From Sphacelaria rigidula (lineage: Eukaryota; Phaeophyceae; Sphacelariales): a DNA stretch of 21,119 nucleotides. The notes below the pieces were generated by a model. That model was not told the DNA's origin. It was given only the letters and a program-made list of their open reading frames with translations, and did no database searches. Shown piece by piece: positions 9,501-16,813 of this stretch. The position numbers were made by a program, and so were the translations under genes. Each line of letters opens with the position of its first letter. Position 1 is the stretch's first letter. The DNA lies in the NCBI GenBank assembly GCA_964200075.2, contig CAXNAA020000462.1, positions 1-21,119 of the forward strand, written 5' to 3'.

Positions 9501-10737
9501 ATATAACTATAGGTTGTAAGTTTAGCCCGACGGCTAGGTACTCAGCAACATCTGTATCAGCGAGCGTAAATTGCGTTTAATTCATTCGGCGTTTTCGCTG
9601 AGGGCATCTGACCTCGATATTGTGAGAGACGGGGGTATGAATCATTGCAGCGTAGTGACAAGGGGTTCGAGTAGAACTCACCACGCCGGCGCATTTGATG
9701 TACCTCACGGGATTTCACGTAACGGCGCCACAATCTGAGGGACACGGTACCCGCAGACGCAAACTTGGAGAGGGGCAACCGAACTGGAGCTGCTTGATTT
9801 CACCATACACTTCCAACATGATATCTACATATATATATATATATATATGTGTGTGTATCCCGTTGTTTCATGTGGAGTAGGGTGTGCACAGCCTTGACCT
9901 CACGAGCGTTGTGGTGTGTAAGATTTTTTATCTGCATTCGACACGAGGCGAATTTCGTAACATATAATGGCGCTCTGGTGTAACACCCTCGACCAATGCA
10001 AACGTACGTTTACTTCTGAGTTTGCGCTGATAGGGAGCTACCAGACGCCAGCGTTTGCAGCATCGGCTCCGGGTGCGTTTTCTGTCGTCTGTCATGTAGC
10101 ACGAACCTTGTCACACACCGCTCTCCAAGATTGCGCAATAGAGCACACTGTTCTATACGAGACAACTTCATACACACAGGGTTCCTTCGATACTGTGTAA
10201 GCGCGATACTACTCCTAGTCTGCGTCTGCAGACGTCCACTCTCTTGTTGAGCTGCACTTTTTGAAGCGAGTAAGACCGTCCGGGGTTCGCTCACACCCTC
10301 TGCCTTGATTTATATTTTTTCCCTTCAAGGAACAAGGAAATCCGACTCCACACTCACCCCGCAATCGCTTCCTTGATGGGCGCGAGTACCCCAAGTGGTG
10401 CCCCATCAAATACTCTACAATCATGTAACTCAACTACAAAATAGTATCGTCTTTTTTTAATGCTCTCATGCACACAACGAAGTTGGCTCAGCATAAATAC
10501 GCTAATCAGCCAAACCCTTACGCCCCACCGCCCAATTATCGCTTGGACACGACGTGAGAAATACAGGTGGTGAGTGTCCCAACGCAAGTGAACAAGAAGG
10601 GCAGGTTCCAAGCGGAGGAGACCGCACCCGACGGGAAGCATGTGCGCTTCAGCGCCGCGCTGGGCGATCTGGTCCGTCACATCTCCCTTTTGACCCATTT
10701 ATTCCCGGACACCCCGAAGCGAATAGCTCTAGCGTAG
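448..10737 (+). CDS. STAT-like linker-SH2 protein, 3' part of a multi-exon gene (seven exons, 5' end missing)
   Basis: Joining 448-544, 1295-1418, 2676-2737, 3688-3959, 4980-5126, 7637-7810 and 10567-10737 gives 1047 nt, an unbroken frame of 348 residues plus TAG. All introns are GT-AG and phases agree at every junction (1,2,1,0,0,0). In partial-protein numbering, residues 32-39 are LGGHPGAI, resembling the NB-ARC GLPL region. Residues about 95-165 resemble the last strands of the STAT DNA-binding barrel and the helix after it. RPLQDEDFQTLGE (182-194) and FWAWFEAL (222-229) match the STAT linker pattern. Residues 239-341 are an SH2 domain with W239, PPGTFLMR (Arg273 at the pTyr-binding position) and LGDL...LFPDTPK, closest in my memory to STAT5. 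In known STATs the SH2 binds phosphotyrosine and drives dimerisation before nuclear entry; a similar role here is inference. The protein ends 8 residues after LFPD, so no pTyr tail is present in this model. It converges on pyrC. The STAT-like assignment of the last four exons is strong; the first three exons rest on splice phase and weaker motifs. Confidence 0.78.
545..1294 (+). other. intron, STAT-like gene (750 bp)
   Basis: It runs from gtgagc to tctgtctag in phase 1. Nothing else recognisable is present. Confidence 0.55.
1295..1418 (+). CDS. STAT-like gene, exon 2 in window (GGHPGAI motif)
   Basis: The acceptor tctgtctag and donor AGCAG|GTGAAG bound a 124-nt exon, entering in phase 1 and leaving in phase 2. 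The split codon G|GT creates LGGHPGAI across the junction with exon 1. It resembles the NB-ARC GLPL region, with glycine where leucine is usual. The rest is helical and charged (RHLLRDEHDYLAHIIPAQLS). The other two frames of this interval hit stops early, which supports the choice. Confidence 0.62.
1840..2260. repeat. degenerate tandem repeat of about 58 bp, split by an inserted element
   Basis: Units at about 1858-1916 and 2193-2250 share a core reading gcagatatagctggtt, preceded by ttgaaa. A third, more diverged unit covers about 1917-1960. The element at 1966-2192 lies between the units, as expected if it inserted into the array. Confidence 0.6.
1966..2192. mobile_element. MITE-like element with AGGGCTC terminal inverted repeats
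   Basis: The left end reads AGGGCTCTTGACGTTACACG and the right end is the inverse of AGGGCTCTTTACGTTACATG. Next to the right end are three head-to-tail copies of a unit of about 20 bp (ttgtgacgtgtaacgaa), and the left end carries inverted copies of it. The centre is a long hairpin at about 2018-2068 (ggctagtactac paired with gtagtactagcc, GTGGGGG with CCCCCAC). There is no coding capacity. Flanks gaaacaagt and gaaaccagt resemble each other, which might be a 9-bp target duplication with a one-base offset. A relative forms the shell of the nested insertion at 18077-20187. Confidence 0.75.
2676..2737 (+). CDS. STAT-like gene, exon 3 in window (charged linker)
   Basis: A 62-nt exon lies between acceptor ctctaccaagccag and donor AACG|GTGAGG. 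The phase 2 entry matches exon 2 and the phase 1 exit matches exon 4 at 3688. It encodes YKQLDEDFVKQHQDSPQEPN, a hydrophilic stretch that probably bridges the upstream domain and the STAT-like barrel. The motif content is low, so support comes from phase compatibility and good splice sites. Confidence 0.6.
2738..3687 (+). other. intron, STAT-like gene (950 bp)
   Basis: It runs from gtgagg to tgttgccag in phase 1. An apparent 43-nt exon at 3191-3233 was rejected because it breaks the phase (see rejected list). Nothing else recognisable is present. Confidence 0.55.
3688..3959 (+). CDS. STAT-like gene, exon 4 in window (end of DNA-binding barrel, start of linker)
   Basis: The acceptor is tgcttgttgccag and the donor TTGCAG|GTCAGG; 272 nt, entering in phase 1 and leaving in phase 0. 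The 90 residues include ATFAIEVEW, then PSVHVPVASSLGERLWNQAV, which aligns with the STAT segment usually written LPVVVISN..Q....AWASILW. A TLPWKAL...SLAEHFLSV stretch follows, matching the W..LSEVLSWQF helix, and the exon ends in RPLQ. The interval is GC-rich and partly open in other frames, but only this frame gives both the STAT pattern and correct phases on both sides. Confidence 0.75.
3960..4979 (+). other. intron, STAT-like gene (1020 bp)
   Basis: It runs from gtcagg to ctcctctcag in phase 0. It contains a short gtaggtaggtag run near 4250. No other feature is supported. Confidence 0.65.
4980..5126 (+). CDS. STAT-like gene, exon 5 in window (STAT linker domain)
   Basis: The exon is bounded by a strong acceptor (gatgctgctcctctcag) and the donor CTCAAG|GTGCGT; 147 nt, phase 0 on both sides. 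Its start DEDFQTLGE continues RPLQ from the previous exon and reproduces the STAT linker pattern R-x-L-x-x-D-x-[LF]-x-x-L-G-E. Its end, FWAWFEALTIMLK, matches the FW.W.[ED]G...L+K helix that precedes SH2 in STATs. The middle (KPWAPPATQPNG) is proline-rich and not conserved as far as I can tell. Confidence 0.85.
5930..6780. repeat. large imperfect inverted repeat enclosing a direct repeat pair
   Basis: The left arm (about 5930-6070, best from 5982) and the right arm (about 6670-6780) are diverged inverse copies. Shared blocks include cgcgtg.caccgctcat, gcttgatcc/gtttgatccc, atcggga.atacta and cacattccgaaa. Between the arms a direct repeat occurs at about 6231-6300 and 6541-6621, sharing gcgctagag and gtgtttt(tt)ggacca and followed by taacac. 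There are no transposase-like frames. This is probably a decayed non-autonomous element. Confidence 0.6.
7112..7224. repeat. foldback with a strong hairpin
   Basis: Arms 7146-7168 and 7188-7210 pair over about 22 bases (ggtcaagtccag with ctggacttgacc, tgttggag with ctccaaca). The outer arms caaacttgcattt and gaaatacaagtttg extend the pairing. The 19-base loop is AT-rich. Confidence 0.75.
7637..7810 (+). CDS. STAT-like gene, exon 6 in window (SH2 domain, first half)
   Basis: The acceptor gttcgctttcgcag and donor GAG|GTAAGT enclose 174 nt, phase 0 on both sides. The 58 residues begin HTGHW, placing the SH2 tryptophan right after the linker helix as in STATs. They continue with TNYDGEALLRG (helix A) and PPGTFLMRVSAS (strand B, with the arginine that contacts phosphate), then NGTLVIMYVD (strand C). 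The loop between the tryptophan and helix A looks about five residues longer than in animal STATs. An alternative acceptor at 7678 (atttgcag) is possible but would remove the tryptophan. Confidence 0.88.
7811..10566 (+). other. intron, STAT-like gene (2756 bp)
   Basis: It runs from the consensus donor gtaagt to gaaatacag in phase 0, splitting SH2 between strands C and D. A short AT/GT microsatellite lies at about 9830-9855. A copy of a diverged dispersed repeat lies at 9319-9343 (relative at 5329-5353). No internal exon with motif support was found. Confidence 0.7.
9829..9855. repeat. AT/GT microsatellite
   Basis: About nine to ten AT units are followed by four GT units. Confidence 0.85.
10567..10737 (+). 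CDS. STAT-like gene, last exon in this model (SH2 domain, second half, and stop)
   Basis: The acceptor is gagaaatacag, with a poor pyrimidine tract; an in-frame TGA at 10555 requires a splice here. The 56 residues start VVSVPTQVNKKGRF (strand D region) and continue FSAALGDLVRHI (helix B) and LLTHLFPDTPK, the STAT-type end of SH2 (compare LGDL...FPDRPK in STAT5). The frame then reaches TAG at 10735. A GTAGGG at 10734 could serve as a weak donor just before the stop and would allow a longer tail. Confidence 0.85.
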   Translation: MVSVPTQVNKKGRFQAEETAPDGKHVRFSAALGDLVRHISLLTHLFPDTPKRIALA

Positions 10738-11934
10738 GGATTTTATCGTGCTACCCCAACACCCTGATGGCGGCAATGTGGCTGATTTTTCGACTCGGCG
10801 CCATTCATCGTTTGATAAATTAGTCAAGTTCTGTTCGTCGCCTCTGTTCAGAGGTCATTTGTGTGAAGTTGGGAGGATCCAGAAGCGACGGTAAGGTAGA
10901 TCCACGCGCGAAGATGACATGTCTGCAGCAGAGGATTTGCCGGGCTGTGTGTACTGCACTTGCGTGGTACTGTGTGTACCTTGAAAATATATACTTTCTT
11001 GCTGTTGTAGAGTAGTAGAGAGTTGAGGGTGCACTGTAGCGCTGCCCTTCGGCTGCACGCTACGGCGCATATGCTGAATAGCTATGCCGTAGCCACAATT
11101 ACTTCGTCGGGGTCCTCGTGGTCGTCTGCAGCCGTTGATCTGTTTCCCGTACACGAGTTTGCTCCAAGTTCGGAGATGGGGTACATGTTGAGACCGCGAT
11201 CATCTTCCAGCGCACGTGAAATAAGCGCAGGTCTTGTATATAGGCGCTCCCTTTTTGTTCGCGTTGGATTCATGAAGTCGGTATCCCTGAAGATGTGAGA
11301 CAATGGGCTTTTACGTGGTGTGCACTTCCGTTTGCCGCGGGATATTTTGTCGCTCTTCACAGCGCCCCCCACGCCGAAATGAGTCGACCGCTTCGGCGAA
11401 TTTACATAGCATTGCTATCGTATAGTACAGTGCAGAGTAGCAGTGAATTCCCAAGGTGATAAAGGAGGCCAAAGCACGAATGGTCAAGTATTCACTGGTA
11501 GCTGCCGACACACATCATATTCTCGCCCCTTCATGTGGATGCCTCGAGGACGCTTGTCCAACCTCTCCCTGGGCTGTCTGATGAGGCAAAAGCCTGATGA
11601 CAAGAGAACGCTCTTTTTTTTTTGTCCCTTTTGCCGCGAACGCCGAGACATCGACACAGTAGAAATACCCTGTGGCGCTTTACTGAAACGCCCCCGCCCA
11701 ACCCCCATACAAACATTTTGACCTGTGATTTCATGCGTACAATATACTCCGGTGTACCGAGCAACTCAGCACCAGCTCGTCGGGTGTTGCCTTTATATCT
11801 CTTGCAATTTCTCCCATTACACCGGCGGTATTGCTGGCGTTTCGCTGTATCCTATTATGGCACCGCGCTGTGATATCTGACGAGACTTGTGCTCTATGTC
11901 GAATCTCTGAACGAAGATACGAACACCTCCTCCT
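10738..11934. other. region between the convergent STAT-like and pyrC genes
   Basis: It contains the 3' flanks of both genes. About 11013-11250 is open in a plus frame (encoding SSEMGYMLRP) and in a minus frame (encoding DDHEDPDEVIVATA before a stop). Neither has enough support to call. No AATAAA-type signal stands out next to either stop codon. Confidence 0.6.
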
Positions 11935-12136
11935 TCACTCATCAGCTAGAGGACCCCGGCCTTCACTGACTATTTTCCAACTGATCTCTTCGCCAGCTCT
12001 GAGAGGCACCACTTTAGTTTGCCCAAACGTGTACGATGCGGGCACCTTCCATGCCTGTTTGGCAACTGTCACTGTTTCTTCATTGCGGGGGATTCCGTAA
12101 AAGTCGGCGCCATGGTGACCGCAGAACGCCGCTAGC
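11935..12136 (-). CDS. pyrC: pyrC last exon, FYGIPRN block and stop
   Basis: The acceptor is gcgtgacggcag. It encodes [19 protein letters not shown] and [13 protein letters not shown] and ends in TGA. The 13 residues after SWK are slightly longer than the E. coli tail and not conserved. A GTCAGT at the point after SWKI could act as a donor, but no further exon is required by the family. Confidence 0.93.
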
Positions 12137-15100
12137 CTGCCGTCACGCGGATGCCAGCGGAACGAAAAAGCAGTTGGATCGGTGACGTCAACGATATGCG
12201 TGCCTGGTTGGAGGCAGTGCAACGCTCAGAACTCGTGAAATATTGAGGGCTTGAAATACCCAACACGTCAATCTCCCAATCTCCCCGTGTCGGTACTATC
12301 GTACGATTGGAAGACGACAAAAACTGGATCCTGGCAACGGAGCGGGGGTGGAGGAATTGCCTGTCTTGCACTTTTACCACAGAGCCCTGCCATAACCAAC
12401 GGTGCATTTACTATTTGCTCAGCGACAGACTCCGTGATCGTGCGCTAAATCAGGGGTTCGCTTTCATACAACTTTCAACGCTACGCTCGCACGGGAGTAC
12501 CATATATTATTCACATCTACCGTTTGCAGCCTTGTGGCAGTACTGTAGGCGTAAGACTACTGGCAGCGCCACGAACCTGTCCAGAGCTCCCTCGTCGTCG
12601 AAAACTTGACAGTACAGCTCCACGGCGGCGTGACCAGTGAAAATACCGGCGCACCCTGAGAAAATAAAACGATCGGACGAATGTACCGTGGAGGGTTACT
12701 TACTACACGAAAAAAAAGGGCGTGAAGCTGGAAGAGTGTATGTGCGGTGCGAAGCATCTACTATTGTTAATGCCTCGATAAAACTTCACAACGTCTTGTG
12801 AACATACGGTGTCGAGCTTTTAATCAGGCATTCATGGATTGACCCCTACTCTTCTCCATGCCTGTCAGTCGGGAAAACGAAAACACATCCGGGGCATCGT
12901 GGATACTTTTCCAAACGCAATCACATACGTGGTACAATATGTAAGACTCTCGGCTGTGGATGTGGGCACTCGAGTTTCACTGAACTTGCATTTTTGCTCT
13001 CCATCCTTCGGTCGCGATAGCTGTGGCGCCCATCTGATATCGAATGCCGTGGTGTTTGGTTGCGTGTGGAAATGTTCGTCCAGTAGTCGCGAAAAGGTCG
13101 CTGGCGACCAGGCTATCGTGCTCATGCAGCGACACCGGAGAGATATCACGCAGTCAAGTTACGCCTACTACCTCCGGTCCTGCACATACCATGCCCCATG
13201 GTTCCACTCGCAAGATTAAGTATACACCTTGCTGTTGAAGGCATGTTGCACGCCGCTAACCTCGCCTAATTAGAGGCTACGCCCCGCGATTGCGATCGAT
13301 CTGAGGATGGCACTGGTCCGTCCCACTGTGCAAAACAATGCACCACTGCCAAGCCGCTGCTCACCACACGGTGCAATCTTGGCCTCTTGCGCATGAGGTG
13401 CACTATCCGTACCCAAGAAGAATTTGGGGTTTCCGCTCGTAGCTGCCTTAACTAGTGCTTGCCGATGCTCCTCGCGCTTGAGGACGGGGAGGCAGTACAT
13501 GTGCGGTCGGATTCCTCCCTGGCCAGAAGTATAACAAGAAACACCGCAGTGTGGACGGGACACTCAGTAGCAATAACAGGATATCGACATGAGATAAAAC
13601 GAGAAACATGCAGCAACAGCAACAAGGTATCGAATTTCGGGGGCTTCGAAGCACCGATCAAACAATTCGTGTCACGTTCAAGCTCATGCGGCGTTAACAT
13701 GTGTCGAGGGCGACGCTAAAAAACAGGGACCAAAAGTAGAAGAGAACTCCATCGATGGCAAAGTGTACAGTGTGCCGTTGTACTTTGTAGAGTATTATAT
13801 AGTCAATGGATGTTTTTTACAGTAGTATGGCAACTACTGGTATGAAGTTCTCACCGTACCACCGCGCGCACGACAAATGTGCTGTACTTGTGCTGTTTAC
13901 TACTACATGGACGGTACAAAAATAGCCAATACAAGACGCATTGTACACCGAAAGCCGGTCGCTCAGGTGGCTCAGTGGGTAACCCCGAAATCTTCCAAGC
14001 GTGTGTTGGGTGGGGTATTTCCTACATTGGGGTATTTTAAAAAGTTGTTCTCATGTATGTACCCAGATATTGGGTAGAGTATTGCGATCGTACCTACCTC
14101 TGCCCAAATATCTGACAAGAGGTTGGAGATCGGACCATCGTAAGGTAAGATTCGGGAGAGTAAGTATCCGGATGTTTACCCTTCCCAACACACCGTTGAA
14201 ACCTTCTGATGGCTGGGACGTGGATTTGAATCTCCGTGAAGTCATACAAGCTGGGATTTTTCTTCATATTATGCCCAATCGTGGAGAGCGACCATGTCGT
14301 GAGTACACAACGTACGACTTCACGGTCGACGAGGAAAAGGGGCCGCCGAACCCTCCTCGTAATAAAAAGTAAGGCAAGCAAAGCAGAAGGAAAGTGGAGT
14401 GCTAAAAACAAATTAAAAATGAAAACATTTCTCCTGCGTAACCCCGGCTGATGCGCCCGCATATAGCGAACGATGTACACCTGCATCCAGGATAGCTGGG
14501 ATGACAGCATACACATCAAAAACATATCTCATTATACTCAATCGATGATATTTTCTCATTCGCTACTACCAACCTGTACCCTGACACAATAGCGTGCATA
14601 TTACAGTGGGTACAAGACATGTGGCATGAGGAACGGGTGAGAAAAAGCTTCGCTGTAAAACTCGTTAGACAGTACTGGTAGATTATCTAGAAACCCTGTC
14701 CTTTTCTGTCATTTCAGATTGTAACTGATTTGAATACTTTTCATTTCTCGAGAAAAAAAGACACAAATGGGTACGCCACCACTTGTTTCAGCCCAAACAT
14801 AGGTACAGGTAACCGCCGCAAGTTGGAGCTGTCCGTGCTAGGCCCAAACCATTGGAAAATCAATCGCGATGCGAAGGCAAGACACCCACAGCCCATGCAG
14901 AGCATGCAGACCAATTTTCGCGAAAAAAAAGCGCGATTTAGGGCCAAACAGCACCGCGGGAAACAAGGGCCTTGCAGCGTACCCTATTTTGTCCGACAAT
15001 GGGGGTAGGTGTACCCAGTAAAAACTAAGTTTATCTTGTACCTCGTTGTGTCTTGTCCTACCTCATATCATGTCCGAAGTGTACCTCTATTTGACCAATG

Positions 15101-16751
15101 TCGCCTATCCACAGCCGCTATTCAACCCCCCGCACGGCACTAAATCGAATGGCCGAAGATCATCTCCAACCTTTCTTCTCACCTCTTTGTACGACCTGGA
15201 GACTCCAGAGCACACAATTATTTTTACTTTTTTTCACGACCTGGAGACTCAAGGCCCCACGCTTCTTTTCACCTCTTTCTACAGCCTGGAGACTCAAGAC
15301 CCCTGCAGAGTGATTAACAGGCGTCTTGCCTTCGCGCCGGGATTGATTCTTGAGTGGTTTGGACCTAGCACGGACAGCGCCAAGATGCGCGGTTACCTAT
15401 ACATACGTTTGCGCTGAAATAGGTGGTGGTGTGACCACTCTTGTCTTTGCCCATTTTCCAAACGTATATCATAGGCAGCGGCAAGATACGTGAATGGCAA
15501 CACGGTGTTTTATTTGGGAGAAGTAAACGCATCACGGCAGAAATGTGTTTGAACCTACTGACAGTGTTCTGCTTCAATTGATACACCACCGGACGCCTCT
15601 CGGGCATTTACTTTCATTGCTCCTGATTGCATTATTGCATCTCCCCCCGAGCGGAGTGACGGGGCGGAACGAACCGGGCGGTCTTTGCGGTACACTAATG
15701 TTTTACCTGGAAAATGGCGTTGCGGTTGTAGAGCAGGTGCTGCGGAGTAATGGTAGCTGCCACGTTCGCCGGTGCCGACATCACGAACTCCACTGCCTGC
15801 GACGTGGTGATGTGCTCCATGACCACTTTCAGCTGCGGTAGACGCGCCACAAGCGGCTGTAAATGTACATGCAAATACGCTCGTTAGTTTGGTTATTGTT
15901 GAGAAGCACACAGCCACGTTCCCACTGCATATACACAGCGACACAGACTGTACAAGGAGCAATCAAATTAATGTCGGGTCGATTACAACATAAAACAAAC
16001 GTGGAAGGTACAAGCGCCAAGAACCGAAGCAGCCATCACACACAGAAATCGATGAGACACACGGACGACCTTCCTTGCCTCCAGTTTTCGCAGCGTGATC
16101 GCTTAGGCAAGAGGAACCCAGCGTATCCATTGCCACATGATATTTTACCGATTCCTTGAAGGGGTTCCGCGAATATTCAGCAGCACTTGTGCGGAAACGC
16201 CTCTGGATATTGCGATTGGTGAAAAACGCCCGTAACGCAAGTGACAGAAGGTGCCACGTACCTTGATCACGTCCTCAATAAAAGTTGCCTCCTTGTCAAA
16301 TATATCCACTCCAGGCGTCGTCACCTCTCCGTGTATGAGAAGAGGCATCCCCTCTTCTGCCATGGTCTGGATATACATTTTCACGGGAAGCATGCACATC
16401 GTTAGTAATACACGCAGTGCTTTGCAAGACATGGATGGCGGGTAACAATGAGGGTATGTCGTCAGCGAGCTCCATGGGCATCACTCACCACATGTTCACC
16501 TCACCCGTGGCGTCGAAGCTCCGTCTGACTGAAACGGCACCGCTATCTCGTGTGTATATGAATGCACCACAATGGCAGCGGTCAGATTTTCGAAGACGAG
16601 CACATTGAAAGTACGTTTCAACGGTGGAAGCTTAGCGCGAAGTTTAATGAACTGTCGGACTGTCCGTCGGGCTGCATCCACTCACTCGCCTCCATGGTTG
16701 GGTAGACCTTGTCAAAATCCGTCACCCCCGAGGCGGAGTTGGTGGTTGCTC
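11935..16751 (-). CDS. pyrC: dihydroorotase (six exons; N-terminal exons not in window)
   Basis: The enzyme cyclises N-carbamoyl-aspartate to dihydroorotate, third step of de novo UMP synthesis. On the minus strand the exons 16690-16751, 16262-16366, 15707-15856, 13365-13518, 12577-12655 and 11935-12136 join in phase to 249 residues plus stop (752 nt, beginning two bases into a codon). Recognisable blocks in order are [23 protein letters not shown] (metal-ligand His), [12 protein letters not shown] (metal-ligand His), [45 protein letters not shown] (catalytic Asp, substrate-contacting His), [17 protein letters not shown] and [13 protein letters not shown]. The sequence is of the free-standing bacterial/plant PyrC class (about 345 residues in E. 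coli), not the CAD or URA4 class. About 95-100 N-terminal residues are missing, including the HxH metal site, the carboxylated lysine in the KLYP region and any transit peptide, so localisation cannot be judged. The C-terminus is near the normal family end. Confidence 0.93.
12137..12576 (-). other. pyrC: pyrC intron (440 bp)
   Basis: It is a GT-AG intron with a gttcgt donor, in phase 2. Nothing else was found in it. Confidence 0.88.
12577..12655 (-). CDS. pyrC: pyrC exon, [13 protein letters not shown] block
   Basis: The acceptor is ctcag and the exon is 79 nt, phase 1 in and phase 2 out. The donor GACAG|GTTCGT is not a strong consensus but gives [13 protein letters not shown] with the next exon, the same length as ALQHFEAFCSVNG in E. 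coli. Using the later GTAGTC would add residues that the family lacks. Confidence 0.9.
12656..13364 (-). other. pyrC: pyrC intron (709 bp)
   Basis: It runs from gtgagc to ctcag in phase 1. It contains open frames of about 100 codons on both strands with no recognisable motif; the family alignment across the intron is continuous, so none is a pyrC exon. Confidence 0.9.
13365..13518 (-). CDS. pyrC: pyrC exon, GTDSAPH active-site block
   Basis: The acceptor is cttctggccag and the donor TGTG|GTGAGC; 154 nt, phase 0 in and phase 1 out. It includes [16 protein letters not shown] and [11 protein letters not shown], with the catalytic aspartate. The split glycine codon rebuilds CGCAG with the next exon, replacing the family's usual C-[GS]-C-A-G. 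Confidence 0.96.
14001..14193. repeat. foldback element of about 193 bp
   Basis: The ends gtgtgttgggtggggtattt and (inverse) gtgtgttgggaagggtaaac are similar. In the middle, cagatattgggtagag (14064-14079) pairs with ctctgcccaaatatctg (14098-14114). It is non-coding and MITE-like. No clear target duplication was seen. Confidence 0.55.
14760..15452. mobile_element. non-autonomous element with arms of about 130 bp in inverted orientation
   Basis: The left arm (about 14760-14887) and the inverse of the right arm (about 15320-15452) match clearly over their length. Shared blocks are caccacct/cacttgtttcag, aggtaaccg, ctgtccgtgctagg and gcgaaggcaagac. The 430-bp centre carries the 45-bp tandem repeat at about 15162-15305. 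There is no transposase. It lies inside a pyrC intron. Confidence 0.72.
15162..15305. repeat. 45-bp minisatellite, three copies
   Basis: The block cctggagact recurs at 15195, 15240 and 15285, exactly 45 bp apart, with a ttcacctctttcta stretch before it. Because 45 is a multiple of three, the same frame (LETQ with F and T residues around it) repeats every 15 codons. I take this as incidental to the repeat length. Confidence 0.85.
15707..15856 (-). CDS. pyrC: pyrC exon, EHITT and [12 protein letters not shown] blocks
   Basis: The acceptor gtacatttacag and donor CAG|GTAAAA enclose 50 codons, phase 0 on both sides. It carries the second histidine ligand in MEHITTSQ and the strongly conserved [11 protein letters not shown] stretch. 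Confidence 0.95.
15857..16261 (-). other. pyrC: pyrC intron (405 bp)
   Basis: It runs from gtacgt to tttacag in phase 0. No other feature was found. Confidence 0.93.
16262..16366 (-). CDS. pyrC: pyrC exon, MPLLIHGEV block
   Basis: The acceptor tatatccag and donor AAG|GTACGT enclose 35 codons, phase 0 on both sides. It carries the HGEV histidine, a zinc ligand in the family, and [15 protein letters not shown]. Confidence 0.95.
16367..16689 (-). other. pyrC: pyrC GC-AG intron (323 bp)
   Basis: It starts gcgagt and ends tatatccag, phase 0. This reading keeps five residues between the PTME glutamate and the GMPLL glycine, as in E. coli PyrC. Confidence 0.7.
16690..16751 (-). CDS. pyrC: pyrC exon (first in window), [13 protein letters not shown] block
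   Basis: The acceptor is cgggcggcaacag (reading the minus strand), after a ttttgtttcatttc tract. The exon enters in phase 1, so its first codon needs a G from an upstream exon and would give the usual PxGATTNS glycine. It ends in ACCATGGAG followed by gcgagt, a GC donor. A GTGAGT four bases downstream looks better but shifts the frame or, with another acceptor, shortens a conserved spacing by two residues. Confidence 0.9.
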
Positions 16752-16790
16752 CTGTTGCCGCCCACGAAATGAAACAAAACACGGTAGCGA

Positions 16791-16813
16791 CACACACACA
16801 CGCACGCACACAT
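16791..16813. repeat. CA-rich microsatellite
   Basis: A short imperfect (CA)n run with CG interruptions lies next to the pyrC acceptor. It reads GT-rich on the pyrC strand, just upstream of the pyrimidine tract. Confidence 0.8.

Larger units (their letters stand above)
13519..15706 (-). other. pyrC: pyrC intron (2188 bp) with two inverted-repeat elements
   Basis: It runs from gtaaaa to ggccag in phase 0. The element at 14760-15452 and the foldback at 14001-14193 account for much of its excess length over the other pyrC introns (323-709 bp). Confidence 0.9.

Noticed and set aside
12839-13219. 126-codon plus-strand frame and a 95-codon minus-strand frame
   Set aside because: They lie inside a pyrC intron, show no known motif, and each is a shadow of the other's composition.
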